From CAZMVY01 sp964653435 (GTDB lineage: Bacteria > Planctomycetota > Phycisphaerae > UBA1845 > PWPN01): a stretch of DNA of 64,000 bases. A model generated the notes under the pieces. The model searched no databases, was not told the origin of the DNA, and worked only from the letters and a program-made list of their open reading frames with translations. Below are positions 7,822 to 16,345 of the stretch, one piece after another. Each line of letters starts with the position of its first letter. Within the stretch, counting starts at the first letter, position 1. The position numbers and the translations under genes were made by a program. The stretch spans positions 1-64,000 of the forward strand of contig CAZZFA010000010.1 of NCBI GenBank assembly GCA_964653435.1, given 5' to 3'.

Positions 7822-8910
7822 GTGGCGCCCCTGATCGACACCGAATCCCAACTCGAAGCCGCCCTCTCCGAACCGACGCCGGAGGTCTGCGACGCGCTTG
7901 CGAGGCTCGACGGGGACATCATGCTTCTCGGCGTCGGGGGGAAGATGGGGCCGACGATGGCCAGGATGGCGCGGCGGGCGATCGACCAGGCCGGGGTCAA
8001 CAAACGCGTGATCGGCGTCGCCCGGTTCTCCTCGACGGGACTCGAAGAGGACCTGAACCGTGCCGGCGTCGAGACGATCGCGTGCGACCTGCTGGACGAC
8101 CACGCGCTGGAGCTGCTGCCGTGCGTGCCCAACATCGTCTATCTCGTTGGGATGAAGTTCGGCACGACCGGGGCCGAGGCACTGACCTGGGCGATGAACG
8201 TCTATCTGCCCGCGTTGGTCGCGCGCCGGTTTCGCAGCTCGCGGATCGTTGCGCTCTCGACGGGCAACGTGTACCCGCTCACGCCGGCGACCTCGGGCGG
8301 GCCAACCGAAGAACACCCGACCGGCCCCGTTGGGGAGTATGCCCAGTCGTGCCTGGGGCGCGAGCGGATGTTTCAGTACTTTTCCGCGCGGTATGGCACG
8401 AAGGTGACGCTCGTTCGGCTGAACTACGCGATCGACCTTCGCTACGGCGTTCTGCTTGATGTGGCCCGGCGGGTGTACGAGCGGATGCCGATCGACCTGA
8501 GCATGGGGTACGTGAATGTGATCTGGCAGCGCGATGCGAACGCGATCATCCTGCGGTCGTTCGGACTGTGCGAAAGCCCGCCGGCGATCCTGAATCTCAC
8601 CGGTCCCGAAACGCTCTCGATCCGCGCGGTGGCCACCCGCTTCGGCGAGCTCTTCGGCATCGAGCCGCGGTTTGAGGGCACCGAAGGCGAGACGGCGCTT
8701 CTGAGTAATGCCTCCCGGTGCTGGCAACTGTTCGGGCCCTCGGTTTCCGCGGCGGGCCGGCCGGCTCGTCAGCCCGCAGAGATGGGGAACACGGGCGAAT
8801 GGCGCACGCGCCCGGATCAGATAATCGAGTGGATCGCGCACTGGGTGAAGATCGGCGGGCGAACGCTCGACAAGCCGACACACTTCGAGCAGCGGGATGG
8901 GAAGTTTTAG
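7822..8910 (+). CDS. NAD-dependent epimerase/dehydratase family protein (362 aa)
   Basis: A Rossmann-fold protein of the extended SDR group. The Gly-rich loop is MLLGVGGKMGPTMARMA near residue 35, followed by GVARFSS, VYLVGMKFGT and VALSTGNVYPL. The catalytic tyrosine region reads EYAQSCLGRERMF, so the usual YxxxK lysine is not obvious, and activity as a classical epimerase is uncertain. Later NLTGPETLS matches the C-terminal part of sugar-nucleotide epimerases. The GTG at 7822 was chosen because it lies just after a good promoter and starts the conserved sequence. A DapA-like lyase follows in the same direction, suggesting a shared sugar or sugar-acid pathway; this is inference from proximity. 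Confidence 0.8.
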   Translation: MAPLIDTESQLEAALSEPTPEVCDALARLDGDIMLLGVGGKMGPTMARMARRAIDQAGVNKRVIGVARFSSTGLEEDLNRAGVETIACDLLDDHALELLPCVPNIVYLVGMKFGTTGAEALTWAMNVYLPALVARRFRSSRIVALSTGNVYPLTPATSGGPTEEHPTGPVGEYAQSCLGRERMFQYFSARYGTKVTLVRLNYAIDLRYGVLLDVARRVYERMPIDLSMGYVNVIWQRDANAIILRSFGLCESPPAILNLTGPETLSIRAVATRFGELFGIEPRFEGTEGETALLSNASRCWQLFGPSVSAAGRPARQPAEMGNTGEWRTRPDQIIEWIAHWVKIGGRTLDKPTHFEQRDGKF

Positions 8911-8920
8911 GGACGGGAGC

Positions 8921-8976
8921 GACGAGGTGACGAAGTGACGAAGCGACGGAGCGACGAAGCGGTGAAGTGACGAAGG
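8921..8976. repeat. 8 bp tandem repeat (7 units)
   Basis: Units of the form gacgaagt or gacgaagc repeat seven times between the epimerase and DapA-like genes. The same unit recurs in frame inside the large uvrA cistron at 58898-58929. Confidence 0.85.
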
Positions 8977-9078
8977 GCCGGCGGTCTGCGGTATGAACTC
9001 GGCGCCACGGAGGAGCGGTCCTCCGCCCGAGCCCCCATCCCCAGACTCCGAACCCTCGAGCCAGGTGCGAGAGAACTT

Positions 9079-10191
9079 ATGGTACCGATGCCGCCGCAGC
9101 CTGTCCTTGACGCACTGAAACGCGGGCTGGTCATCCCGGCGCACCCGCTCGCGCTCACGGCGGAGCGCAAGCTGGATGAGCGGCGGCAGCGGGCGCTTAC
9201 GCGCTACTACCTCGCCGCCGGCGCGGGCGGCGTCGCGATCGGCGTGCATACCACGCAGTTCGCGATCCGCGATCCGAAGGTCGGGCTTTACCGACCGGTG
9301 CTTGAACTGGCCATCGAGACGATCCGCGAAGAAGGGGACAGGGCTCGTTGGCCGCGCAGCGGCCCGGAGGGTGCTTCGCACAAACGAGTCCTGTCCCCCT
9401 TCGCCATCGTCGCCGTCGCCGGCATCTGCGGCGAGACGCGCCAGGCCGTCCGCGAGGCCGAACTCGCCGCGGGGCTCGGGTATCACGCGGGGTTGCTGAG
9501 CCTGGGTGCCATGGCGGCGGCCACGGACGAGGAACTGATCGACCATTGCAGGGCGGTCGCCGGCGTCATCCCGCTGTTCGGCTTCTACCTGCAGCCGTCG
9601 GTCGGCGGGCGGGTGCTCGGGTTCGACTTCTGGCGCCGCTTCGCCGAGATCGAGAACGTCGTCGCGATCAAGATCGCGCCGTTCAACCGTTACCAGACGA
9701 TCGACGTGCTCCGCGCCGTGGCTGCGGCCGGCCGCGCCGGCGAGATCGCCTTGTACACCGGCAACGATGACAACATCGTGTGCGACCTGCTGACGACGTA
9801 TCAGTTTGGAGCGGAGGGGCGCGTGCGGATCGTCGGCGGCCTGCTGGGCCACTGGGCTGTGTGGACGCGGAAGGCCGTCGAGTTGCTGAACGAGATTCAT
9901 CGCGTGGTCGCCTCGGGCGAGGCCGTTCCGCGCGAGCTGCTGACCCGCGCGGCCGAGATCACCGACGCCAACGCGGCCCTGTTCGATCCGGCGCACGGTT
10001 TCGCGGGCTGCATTGCCGGGCTGCACGAGATCCTCCGGCGTCAGGGCCTGCTCGCCGGCCGCTGGTGCCTCGATCCGAACGAGGACCTTTCGCCGGGGCA
10101 GATGGGGGAGATCGACCGGGTCTGTGGGGCGTACCCGCACCTGCGGGACGACGACTTCGTGGCCGCGCACCTGGACGAATGGCTGCGATGA
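9079..10191 (+). CDS. dihydrodipicolinate synthase/N-acetylneuraminate lyase family protein with in-frame palindrome
   Basis: A 370-residue TIM-barrel aldolase of the DapA family. The Schiff-base lysine is in NVVAIKIAPFN and the catalytic tyrosine in LFGFYLQPS. These enzymes form or cleave 2-keto-acid C-C bonds via an enamine; the substrate is not identifiable, and there are no lysine-biosynthesis neighbours. The protein is longer than the usual ~300 residues. About 22 extra residues (near 86-107, GDRARWPRSGP...HKRVLSP) are encoded by a palindromic repeat at 9334-9398 that interrupts the otherwise smooth junction between IETIREE and PFAIVAVAGICG. The ATG at 9079 has a purine-rich gagag upstream. 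It probably works with the preceding epimerase-like protein. Confidence 0.85.
   Translation: MVPMPPQPVLDALKRGLVIPAHPLALTAERKLDERRQRALTRYYLAAGAGGVAIGVHTTQFAIRDPKVGLYRPVLELAIETIREEGDRARWPRSGPEGASHKRVLSPFAIVAVAGICGETRQAVREAELAAGLGYHAGLLSLGAMAAATDEELIDHCRAVAGVIPLFGFYLQPSVGGRVLGFDFWRRFAEIENVVAIKIAPFNRYQTIDVLRAVAAAGRAGEIALYTGNDDNIVCDLLTTYQFGAEGRVRIVGGLLGHWAVWTRKAVELLNEIHRVVASGEAVPRELLTRAAEITDANAALFDPAHGFAGCIAGLHEILRRQGLLAGRWCLDPNEDLSPGQMGEIDRVCGAYPHLRDDDFVAAHLDEWLR
9334..9398. repeat. palindromic REP-like element inside a coding region
   Basis: Left arm ggggacagggctcgttg (9334-9350) pairs with right arm caaacgagtcctgtcccc (9381-9398), with one G-T wobble and one bulged base. The element lies in frame within the DapA-like gene. 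Confidence 0.85.
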
Positions 10192-10247
10192 TCCGGTGCC
10201 GCCCGTGTGAGCGGGCTTCTGCCGGGTTGCGGCGCGCGCGGGCGCTC

Positions 10248-11138
10248 TTACTGTTTGTTGAGCACGCCGAGGCCGCGCATCCACTCCACGCACAGTGAGG
10301 GCCAGACCGCGACTGCATCGCCCTTCTTGCCGAGGCCGAATCCATGCTCGCCCCTGGCGAAGATGTGCATTTCGGCGGGGACCTTGGCCTTTCGCAGGGC
10401 GAGGTAGAAGGCGACGCTGTTCTCGGCGGGCACGCCGGTGTCGCCGCTCGTGTGGACGAGAAACGTGGGCGGCGTCTCCGCCGTGACCTGCTTCTCGTTC
10501 GAGAGGCTCTCGACGAGCTTCGGGTCGGGGTCCTCGCCGAGGAGGTTCTTCCGCGAGCCTTTGTGCGCGTACCACTCGGTGAACGAGATCACCGGGTAGA
10601 CCAGTACCATGAAGTCCGGCCGGCAGCTCACGCGGTCGATCGGGTCCTTCGCGTCCGGGTCGCCTTTATCGAAGTGCGTGCCGGCGGTCGAGGCCAGGTG
10701 CCCGCCCGCCGAAAAGCCGAGGATGCCGATGCGGTCCGGCTTGATACCCCACTCACTCGCACGGGCGCGGACGGTTCGGATCGCGCGTTGCGCATCCAGC
10801 AGCGGGGCGGGATGGGCGTAGCCGGTGCCGTGATGACGGTATGTCAGAATGAACCCGGCGACGCCGAACGAGTTGAGCCACTGTGCGACCTGATGTCCCT
10901 CGTGGTCCATCGCGAGTCCGCCGTATCCGCCGCCGGGGCAGATGACGACGGCGGCGCCGGTGGCCTTGTCCTTCGGCGGCAGGTAGATCGTGAGCGTCGG
11001 CTTGTCGGCATCGGCGTCGCCCTTGGCGAGCGGGGCGCCGTCGGGCCAGAGAAGCTGCGGCTTTGGTGCTTCCGCGGCGGCGACGGTCCAGAGAAGACAC
11101 GGAATCGTTACCCACAGGGCCAATTGGATCTTCGGCAT
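10248..11138 (-). CDS. exported alpha/beta hydrolase (esterase/BD-FAE type)
   Basis: A 296-residue protein with an N-terminal signal peptide (residues 1-22, cleaved near AAAEA). The alpha/beta hydrolase core shows the oxyanion-hole region CPGGGYGGLAMDHEG, the nucleophile elbow GFSAGGHLAS, an acid region HTSGDTGVPAENS and the catalytic His in GEHGFG. This resembles acetyl-xylan or carbohydrate esterases acting outside the cytoplasm, common in planctomycetes that degrade polysaccharides. The ATG at 11138 has GGAGAG upstream and opens the signal peptide; in-frame sequence further upstream is the 73 bp repeat array and not protein-like. The exact ester substrate is unknown. Confidence 0.85.
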   Translation of the reverse strand: MPKIQLALWVTIPCLLWTVAAAEAPKPQLLWPDGAPLAKGDADADKPTLTIYLPPKDKATGAAVVICPGGGYGGLAMDHEGHQVAQWLNSFGVAGFILTYRHHGTGYAHPAPLLDAQRAIRTVRARASEWGIKPDRIGILGFSAGGHLASTAGTHFDKGDPDAKDPIDRVSCRPDFMVLVYPVISFTEWYAHKGSRKNLLGEDPDPKLVESLSNEKQVTAETPPTFLVHTSGDTGVPAENSVAFYLALRKAKVPAEMHIFARGEHGFGLGKKGDAVAVWPSLCVEWMRGLGVLNKQ

Positions 11139-11201
11139 AGTTCTCTCCGCGGTCGTCAGTTCATTGCGGCGTCGTTGACAGGGGCATTTTGACTGTGCGC
11201 C

Positions 11202-11431
11202 CGCCGGGCCGCAAGGCGCCCGCTCGAATGGGCAGCGGGGGGCGCTTGCTTGCGCTGCGCGTTCTGTTGGGCGTCGCCGGGCCGCAAGGTGACCGCTTGA
11301 ATGGGCAGCGGGGGGCGCTTGCTTGCGCTGCGCGTTCTGTTGGGCGTCGCCGGGGCGCAAGGTGACCGCTTGAATGGGCAGCGGAGGGCGCTTGCTTGCG
11401 CTGCGCGTTCTGTTGGGTTCCGCCGGGCCGC
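11202..11431. repeat. 73 bp tandem repeat, about three copies
   Basis: Copies begin at 11228, 11301 and 11374, exactly 73 bp apart. A 26 bp partial copy precedes them and the third fades out near 11431. The array fills the gap between the esterase start and the end of the fucose synthase gene. The regular spacing of ATG codons is a by-product of the repeat. Confidence 0.9.
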
Positions 11432-11440
11432 GGCCGCACC

Positions 11441-12388
11441 TTACGTCTGCGCTCGATGCTGTTCGTACCATTCGACCGTTTTCCGCAGCCCCTCCTCGAA
11501 CGATGTCCGGGCAACGAAGCCGAAGCGTTCGCGGGCCCGCGCGGTATCGAGGCAGCGGCGCGGCTGGCCGTTCGGTTGGGTCGTGTCCCACTCGATCCGG
11601 CCGGTGAAGTTCGTCAGGCGGGCGATCATCTCCGTGAGATCGCGAATCCTGATTTCGCGGCCGTTGCCAAGGTTCACCGGGTCTGCGCCGTCGTACCGTT
11701 CCGTGGCCAGCGTGATGCCCTCCGCGGCGTCCTCGACGTAGAGGAACTCCCGCGTCGGCGAGCCGTCGCCCCAGCAGATAATCTTGTCAGAGCCGCTGTC
11801 GCGGGCCTCGATGCACTTGCGGATCAGGGCGGGGATCACATGGGATGATCGCGGGTCGAAGTTGTCGCGCGGGCCGTACAGGTTGACGGGCAGCAGATAG
11901 ATCGCGTTCAGCCCGTACTGCCGCCGGTAGGCCTGGCACATGACCAGCAGCGCCTTTTTGGCAATGCCGTACGGGGCGTTCGTCTCCTCGGGGTAGCCGT
12001 TCCAGAGATCGTCCTCCCGGAAGGGCACGGGCGTGAACTTCGGATAGGCGCAGATCGTGCCGATCTGCACGAGCTTCCGCACGCCGCGCCGCCGTGCCAC
12101 CTCGATCACGTGCAGGCCCATCGCCATGTTTGCGTAGAAGAACCGGCCGGGGTTGGCGCGGTTCGCGCCGATGCCGCCGACCTCCGCGGCGAGGTGGATG
12201 ACCACGTCGGGCCGTCCGGCGTCGTAAGCCGCCTCGACGTCGGCCTCGCGCGTCAGGTCGTATCGCTCCACCCGGGGGATGAAGAGGTTTGCATCCGGCA
12301 GGCCGCGCCGCCGCAACTGTTCGCAGAGAAACGAGCCGAGAAAGCCCGCCCCTCCGGTCACCATCACGCGTGTGTTTGCCCAGTCCAT
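11441..12388 (-). CDS. fcl: GDP-L-fucose synthase (GDP-4-keto-6-deoxymannose epimerase/reductase)
   Basis: At 315 residues it has normal family length. The NAD(P)-binding motif TGGAGFLGS is at residues 11-19, followed by the characteristic HLAAEVGGIGANRANP, the active-site Cys region GTICAYPKFTPVPF, the catalytic YGIAKK (YxxxK) and NLYGPRDNFDPRSSHVIPALI. It converts GDP-4-keto-6-deoxymannose to GDP-L-fucose for surface glycans. The partner GDP-mannose dehydratase (gmd) is not in the window. The ATG at 12388 follows a TATAAT box by only 10 nt and has no Shine-Dalgarno, so the transcript may be leaderless. The downstream gap is filled by a 73 bp repeat array. Confidence 0.92.
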   Translation of the reverse strand: MDWANTRVMVTGGAGFLGSFLCEQLRRRGLPDANLFIPRVERYDLTREADVEAAYDAGRPDVVIHLAAEVGGIGANRANPGRFFYANMAMGLHVIEVARRRGVRKLVQIGTICAYPKFTPVPFREDDLWNGYPEETNAPYGIAKKALLVMCQAYRRQYGLNAIYLLPVNLYGPRDNFDPRSSHVIPALIRKCIEARDSGSDKIICWGDGSPTREFLYVEDAAEGITLATERYDGADPVNLGNGREIRIRDLTEMIARLTNFTGRIEWDTTQPNGQPRRCLDTARARERFGFVARTSFEEGLRKTVEWYEQHRAQT

Positions 12389-12398
12389 AGTGTGACGG

Positions 12399-12427
12399 AT
12401 TATACCGCACGTGGCGCGGCCTGCAGA
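12399..12427 (-). promoter_or_regulatory. candidate promoter for fcl
   Basis: On the minus strand a perfect TATAAT is preceded, 17 bp upstream, by the weak -35 TCTGCA. The start codon lies 10 nt after the -10 box, pointing to a leaderless or near-leaderless mRNA. Confidence 0.5.
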
Positions 12428-12475
12428 GGCGGTGCTATGGCTGAGCTACGGCTGATCTGGCGGTCAATGGACGGC

Positions 12476-12713
12476 CCCAAGGCGGCCTTCGGCCGCAATC
12501 GAGCACGGGCGCGCCGGCTCCCGTCATGCGGAGCGAAGCCCAAGGCGGCCTTCGGCCGCAATCGAACACGGGCGCGCCGGCGGCCGTCATGCTGAGCGAA
12601 GCGAAGCATCTGGCTCCTCTGCGCCAATCAGCCAGATTCTTCGTCGCTGCGCTCCTCAGAATGACGGGTAGCGCTACCGCCGCAGCGCGATAGACACGCG
12701 CAAGGCACGCCGC
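12476..12713 (-). repeat. dispersed repeat, longest copy
   Basis: In reverse orientation this copy has the order gctgcggcggtagcgcta, gtcattctgaggagcgcag, gattggcgcagaggagcc, cttcgctcagcatgacgg and then the ggccgaaggccgcctt block, which is duplicated here. It lies in the gap between fcl and the surface-protein gene. The rest of that gap (12714-12851) shows no other element. Confidence 0.85.
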
Positions 12714-12851
12714 GCGCAAGGCGAGCAAGAGCCGCGACGCAAGACTCTACACTGTTATCCCCCGGAGTCTTCGCGCCCCGCAGACATTCCGAAGGCGAGC
12801 AAGACGCCCGCCCCCCGTGTGGGGCTGCGGCGGAAGGCCCCGCTACGCCCG

Positions 12852-14915
12852 CTACGGGCACGAAGACCTTGGCGGCGCGTTCGGCCCGTTGAAACACGAT
12901 TGAAAGACGGCGAAGTCCGTAAGGTCAATGTCGTTGTCGCCGTCGGCGTCCGCCGTCGCGCAGTCGGGGCTTTCCGGCGGGCGGTTAGGCCCACGGAAGC
13001 AGTACTGGAATACGCTGAAGTCGCTGAGGTCGACATCGCCGTCGGTGTCGAAGTCGCCGTATCGAAAGCGAACGCGGAACGAGAACACGGCGTCGCCGCC
13101 TTCCTGTCCATCGCCGCTGGGGAGTGAGGCGGGGTCGGCGGGGTCGGCGATTTCGCCGTCGAGGGCCCGGTTACCCGTGTCACGGACGGCCTGGCTGAGC
13201 GTGCCGGTATACGTGTCGGGCCTGAGGCCGACGAATGTCCACGTTGCCCTCCTGGTTCCGGCATCATAGACGAAGGCCGTGGGCGTCTGGGCGCCCCAGG
13301 CTGGCGAAGTGAGCACTAGGTGTCCGCTGTTCACGACAACGTCCTTGCTGAACGTGATGGCCACGTCACAGGGCACGCCAATGCCGGAGATCGCCGTGCT
13401 GCCGAGCGTCGGCGAGATGGCGGTGATGACCGGCGGCGGCTCCGGCGGGAGGATCATCGTTTCGTCTACCCAGCCCGTTGCGCTGCCGAGGTTGCACTTC
13501 CACCAGTACGCCCCCTTGGCGTACACCCCATTGATGCCGTGCGGCAGGACCGTCCCCTGCGTGTTGACGGGGACGGATTGTATGACTGCGTAATTCGTGC
13601 CGGGGCCGAGGCGGACGGATGTCGTGCCTCGCGTCTTGACGCTCTGGCCGGTCTGCAGGTGCGAGGATTGGATCTTCGGCTGCACCGCGACCATCATCAT
13701 GCCGTTGGCGACCGCCCGCTCGGACCCGTCGGACGGGTGATTCTTCACCACGCCGTTGACCACCATGGTTGATGACCCGCCGCCGTCGAGATTCACACCC
13801 TCGGTTGCGCCGAGGTAGTTCACGCAGAAGTTGCCGATCTCCACCATCGTCATGCCGACGCTGGAGGTCGTCCGGCCGTCGCAGACGACGAAGTAGATGT
13901 AGTAGTTGTCATACGCGATGGCGGTTCGCGGGTTACGCACGATCAGCCCGGCGTAGCCCGGCCGGTTGGGGTCGGGGGGCCGGACCTGACCGGCCTCCAG
14001 AAAGCGGTAATTCACGCCGATGGCCGTGTACGTCCGCTGCCAGTCAAGCCCCGTCGCGTAGGCGCAGCCGTTGTTGCCGCTGGTGTCCGGCTCGTTGTAG
14101 TCCGTGGGGAACTGCGAAATATCGACCTCGGCCCCGATGCTGACGTTGGCCAGGAGGCTTGTGGCGGCACTGCCGGTGGCCGAGAGGACGATGTGGTCGA
14201 AGGGGATGGGCGTGCTGCCCAGGTTCTGCCGGATCTGGCGGACGTAGCCGATCGACTTGTTGGGCGCCTTGAGGATGAGGCTCGGCTGGGTCATCTCCAC
14301 GAGCACCTCGGAGCCGGAGCTGTCGGTGCCGGTGGTGGCGTCGTACTGGGGAGTATAGACGATGAGTTCGTTCGAACCGCGCGTGCGGTTGATGCCGTTG
14401 ATCTGCTGCGACCGGCCGACGGCGGGAAAGGCGACGACCTGATTGGCCGGCTGGTGATAGATGCAGCCGCCGATGAACGGTACGCGGTTCACGGTCCAAC
14501 CGAAGCCGCTGTAGCCGCCCCAGTCGCCGAAGCGCAGCGCATACCAGCCGGACTGCACCTGCCCGCCCGTGATGACGCCGGTGGTGGTGTTGAAGAAGTC
14601 GCCGTTGATGGCGACGATCACGTCGTTGCGCTGGCCCCAGCTCTGCCCCCACCAGTTGATTGCGTCGTCGTAGCGGGCGGCCTGGTTGCGGACGGTCTCG
14701 CGGGCACCCTTCGCGGTGCCGTTGGCGATACTGCTTTCGAGCGTGACGCCGGTGTGGCTGCGATCCATCCGGGCGACGAAGACGTTGTTCGGATCGGGCA
14801 GCGTGAACTTCTGGTAGTCGATGCCGGGGCCGACGTTCGTCCATTGGGCCAGGCCCGGCGGGGCCAGGACGGCAAGGCACGCCACGACGAGGCACAGGCC
14901 GATACCGTTTCTCAT
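12852..14915 (-). CDS. secreted phosphodiester glycosidase-like protein with SH3 and dockerin-like domains
   Basis: A 687-residue exported protein. A signal peptide (residues 1-24, ending PPGLAQ) is followed by a phosphodiester glycosidase (NAGPA-type) region to about residue 400, with VAINGDFFN, FVVCDGRT and the hallmark EGVNLDGGGSSTM...ASNG-like ending (here ERAVANG). Residues about 425-490 form a bacterial SH3-like domain (TSVRLGPGTNYAVIQSVP). Next comes an Ig-like domain (about 500-610), then two dockerin-like calcium repeats (DTDGDVDLSDFSVFQYCF and DADGDNDIDLTDFAVFQSCF). The enzyme would act outside the cell on sugar phosphodiesters or exopolysaccharide; the SH3 domain suggests wall or matrix binding. 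The ATG at 14915 has AGGAG 8 nt upstream. Confidence 0.85.
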   Translation of the reverse strand: MRNGIGLCLVVACLAVLAPPGLAQWTNVGPGIDYQKFTLPDPNNVFVARMDRSHTGVTLESSIANGTAKGARETVRNQAARYDDAINWWGQSWGQRNDVIVAINGDFFNTTTGVITGGQVQSGWYALRFGDWGGYSGFGWTVNRVPFIGGCIYHQPANQVVAFPAVGRSQQINGINRTRGSNELIVYTPQYDATTGTDSSGSEVLVEMTQPSLILKAPNKSIGYVRQIRQNLGSTPIPFDHIVLSATGSAATSLLANVSIGAEVDISQFPTDYNEPDTSGNNGCAYATGLDWQRTYTAIGVNYRFLEAGQVRPPDPNRPGYAGLIVRNPRTAIAYDNYYIYFVVCDGRTTSSVGMTMVEIGNFCVNYLGATEGVNLDGGGSSTMVVNGVVKNHPSDGSERAVANGMMMVAVQPKIQSSHLQTGQSVKTRGTTSVRLGPGTNYAVIQSVPVNTQGTVLPHGINGVYAKGAYWWKCNLGSATGWVDETMILPPEPPPVITAISPTLGSTAISGIGVPCDVAITFSKDVVVNSGHLVLTSPAWGAQTPTAFVYDAGTRRATWTFVGLRPDTYTGTLSQAVRDTGNRALDGEIADPADPASLPSGDGQEGGDAVFSFRVRFRYGDFDTDGDVDLSDFSVFQYCFRGPNRPPESPDCATADADGDNDIDLTDFAVFQSCFNGPNAPPRSSCP

Positions 14916-15059
14916 TCCGCAACTCCTGAACACGTAGTCCGTGGGCACTCGGCGATCGCCGCGAGCGGGCGCGTCGCCCATCCGTCGGCGTTCGAGGCGG
15001 CCTGATGTCAACAGGACCGGCCCGTTTCTGTTGATTATACGAATCACACGGGCCCGATT

Positions 15060-15893
15060 TCAAACGAATTCGATGAAACCGGCATCCGGCACGAGTTTTG
15101 CGCGGTGCGCACGGGCCAGGAGTTCCCGGACCGCCCGGCGGCCCCGTTCGCCGTAATCGAGGGTCCATTCGTTTACGTACATCCCCACGAAGCGGTCGGC
15201 GAGCTCGCGGCCCATGTCGCGGGCGTACTGGAGCGCGTGCTCCACGGCCTCGGCCCGGTGGGCGAGCGAGTACTCGATGCTTTGCCGGAGGATCGCGGCG
15301 ACTTCCTTCATCGCGGTCGGGCCGAGGTCGCGACGGATCGCGTTGCCGCCCAGCGGCAGGGGCAGGCCGGTCTCCTGCTGCCACCACACGCCGAGGTCCA
15401 CGACGCTGTGCAGCTTCTGGTTCTGATACGTGAGCTGCCCCTCGTGAATGATCAGCCCCGCGTCCGCGCGGCCTTCGGCCACGTGGTCGAGGATCCGGTC
15501 GAACATGACGACCTCGTGCTCGAAGCGGCCCTTGCCGAGCAGGAGATTGAGCGCGAGGAACGCCGTCGTCATCTCGCCGGGCACGGCGATCCGCTTGCCG
15601 CGGAGCCAGTCGATCGGGTGCGGCTCGCGCGTCACGACCAGCGGCCCGTAGCCGTCGCCCATGCTCGATCCGCAGGCGAGCAGGGCGTACTTGTCCGCGA
15701 CGTACGGATAGGCGTGGATGCTGATCGCTGTAATGTGGAGTTCACCGCGGAGGGCGCGTTCGTTGAGCGTCTGGATGTCTTGCAGGATGTGCCTGAACCG
15801 CCACGACCCCGTGGGGATGCGCCCACGGGCGAGGGCGAAGAACATGAACGCGTCGTCGGGGTCAGGGCTGTGGCCGAGGAGGAGTTCGTGCAT
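15060..15893 (-). CDS. mqnD: 1,4-dihydroxy-6-naphthoate synthase-like protein (MqnD)
   Basis: A 277-residue protein of the MqnA/MqnD periplasmic-binding-protein-like fold. The N-terminal GHSPDPDDAFMFFAL is diagnostic of MqnD, followed by TAISIHAYPYV, GDGYGPLVV, VPGEMTTAFLALNLL and DAGLIIHEGQLTYQ. MqnD cleaves cyclic dehypoxanthinylfutalosine to 1,4-dihydroxy-6-naphthoate in the futalosine route to menaquinone, so the host probably respires with menaquinone. The other mqn genes are not in the window. The start at 15893 gives the usual short lead to the motif; an in-frame ATG at 15908 is an alternative. The gene lies 29 bp after an orphan hicB on the same strand. Confidence 0.92.
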   Translation of the reverse strand: MHELLLGHSPDPDDAFMFFALARGRIPTGSWRFRHILQDIQTLNERALRGELHITAISIHAYPYVADKYALLACGSSMGDGYGPLVVTREPHPIDWLRGKRIAVPGEMTTAFLALNLLLGKGRFEHEVVMFDRILDHVAEGRADAGLIIHEGQLTYQNQKLHSVVDLGVWWQQETGLPLPLGGNAIRRDLGPTAMKEVAAILRQSIEYSLAHRAEAVEHALQYARDMGRELADRFVGMYVNEWTLDYGERGRRAVRELLARAHRAKLVPDAGFIEFV

Positions 15894-15922
15894 TCCATGT
15901 CCGATCATCAGCGGCAGCCTGC

Positions 15923-16144
15923 TCACTTGCCGACCGCGCTGCGTTCCACCACCGCGCGACCGCTTTCGGTTGGAACGGCTTGTCTGTGTTCGATCAGGGT
16001 CTCCACGTACAGCGCAACGGCTTCCTTGAGGTTTCGCGTCGCCCTGCGCCGATTGCGATCTTGTGAAACGCATCCCCTCATCGCTGGAACGTGTGCGACA
16101 AACAGCCCGTCGGGGTCCCGCTCGAGAACAACTGTGTAGCGCAT
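15923..16144 (-). CDS. HicB-like antitoxin-family protein, no HicA partner
   Basis: A 73-residue protein beginning MRYTVVLERDPDGLFVAHVP, followed by GCVSQ and an amphipathic helix NLKEAVALYVETL. This is the partial RNase-H-like fold of HicB antitoxins. The usual GCVSQGxTxEEA segment is altered (GCVSQDRNRRRATRN), and the C-terminal DNA-binding domain of longer HicBs is absent. No HicA toxin (about 60 residues, with a dsRBD-like His) is adjacent on either side. It may be an orphan relic or a stand-alone regulator. An alternative in-frame ATG at 16168 would add eight residues. GGA about 10 nt upstream of 16144 supports the shorter form. Confidence 0.7.
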   Translation of the reverse strand: MRYTVVLERDPDGLFVAHVPAMRGCVSQDRNRRRATRNLKEAVALYVETLIEHRQAVPTESGRAVVERSAVGK

Positions 16145-16212
16145 CGCACGATTTCCAAACCGCCTCATCATTATATCGTAGCGGAGGACGCGACCGCCAG
16201 CCGGAAGGTTGT

Positions 16213-16345
16213 CCGAAGGCGGCCTTCGACCACAACCGAACACGGGCGCGCCAGCCCCCGTCATGCTGAGCGAAGCGAAGCATCCGACTTCTCTGCGCCA
16301 ATCAGCCAGATTCTTCGGTCGCTCCGCTCCCTCAGAATGACGTAC
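16213..16345 (-). repeat. dispersed repeat, third copy
   Basis: Contains the aaggcggccttcg core, the gtcatgctgagcgaagcgaag arm, the ctgcgccaatcagccagatt middle and the cctcagaatgac end, in the same order as 12476-12713. It forms the 3' end of the broken zinc-ribbon gene at 16261-16608. Confidence 0.85.

Noticed and set aside
6898..10575. Very long minus-strand frame (1225 codons) spanning the epimerase and DapA-like genes
   Set aside because: Only its last 263 residues (endonuclease) look like a protein. The rest is Arg/Ala/Gly-rich shadow of the plus-strand genes in GC-rich DNA.
15893..16260. HicA toxin gene beside hicB
   Set aside because: No 50-70 residue frame with the HicA His/Gly pattern exists on either strand next to hicB.
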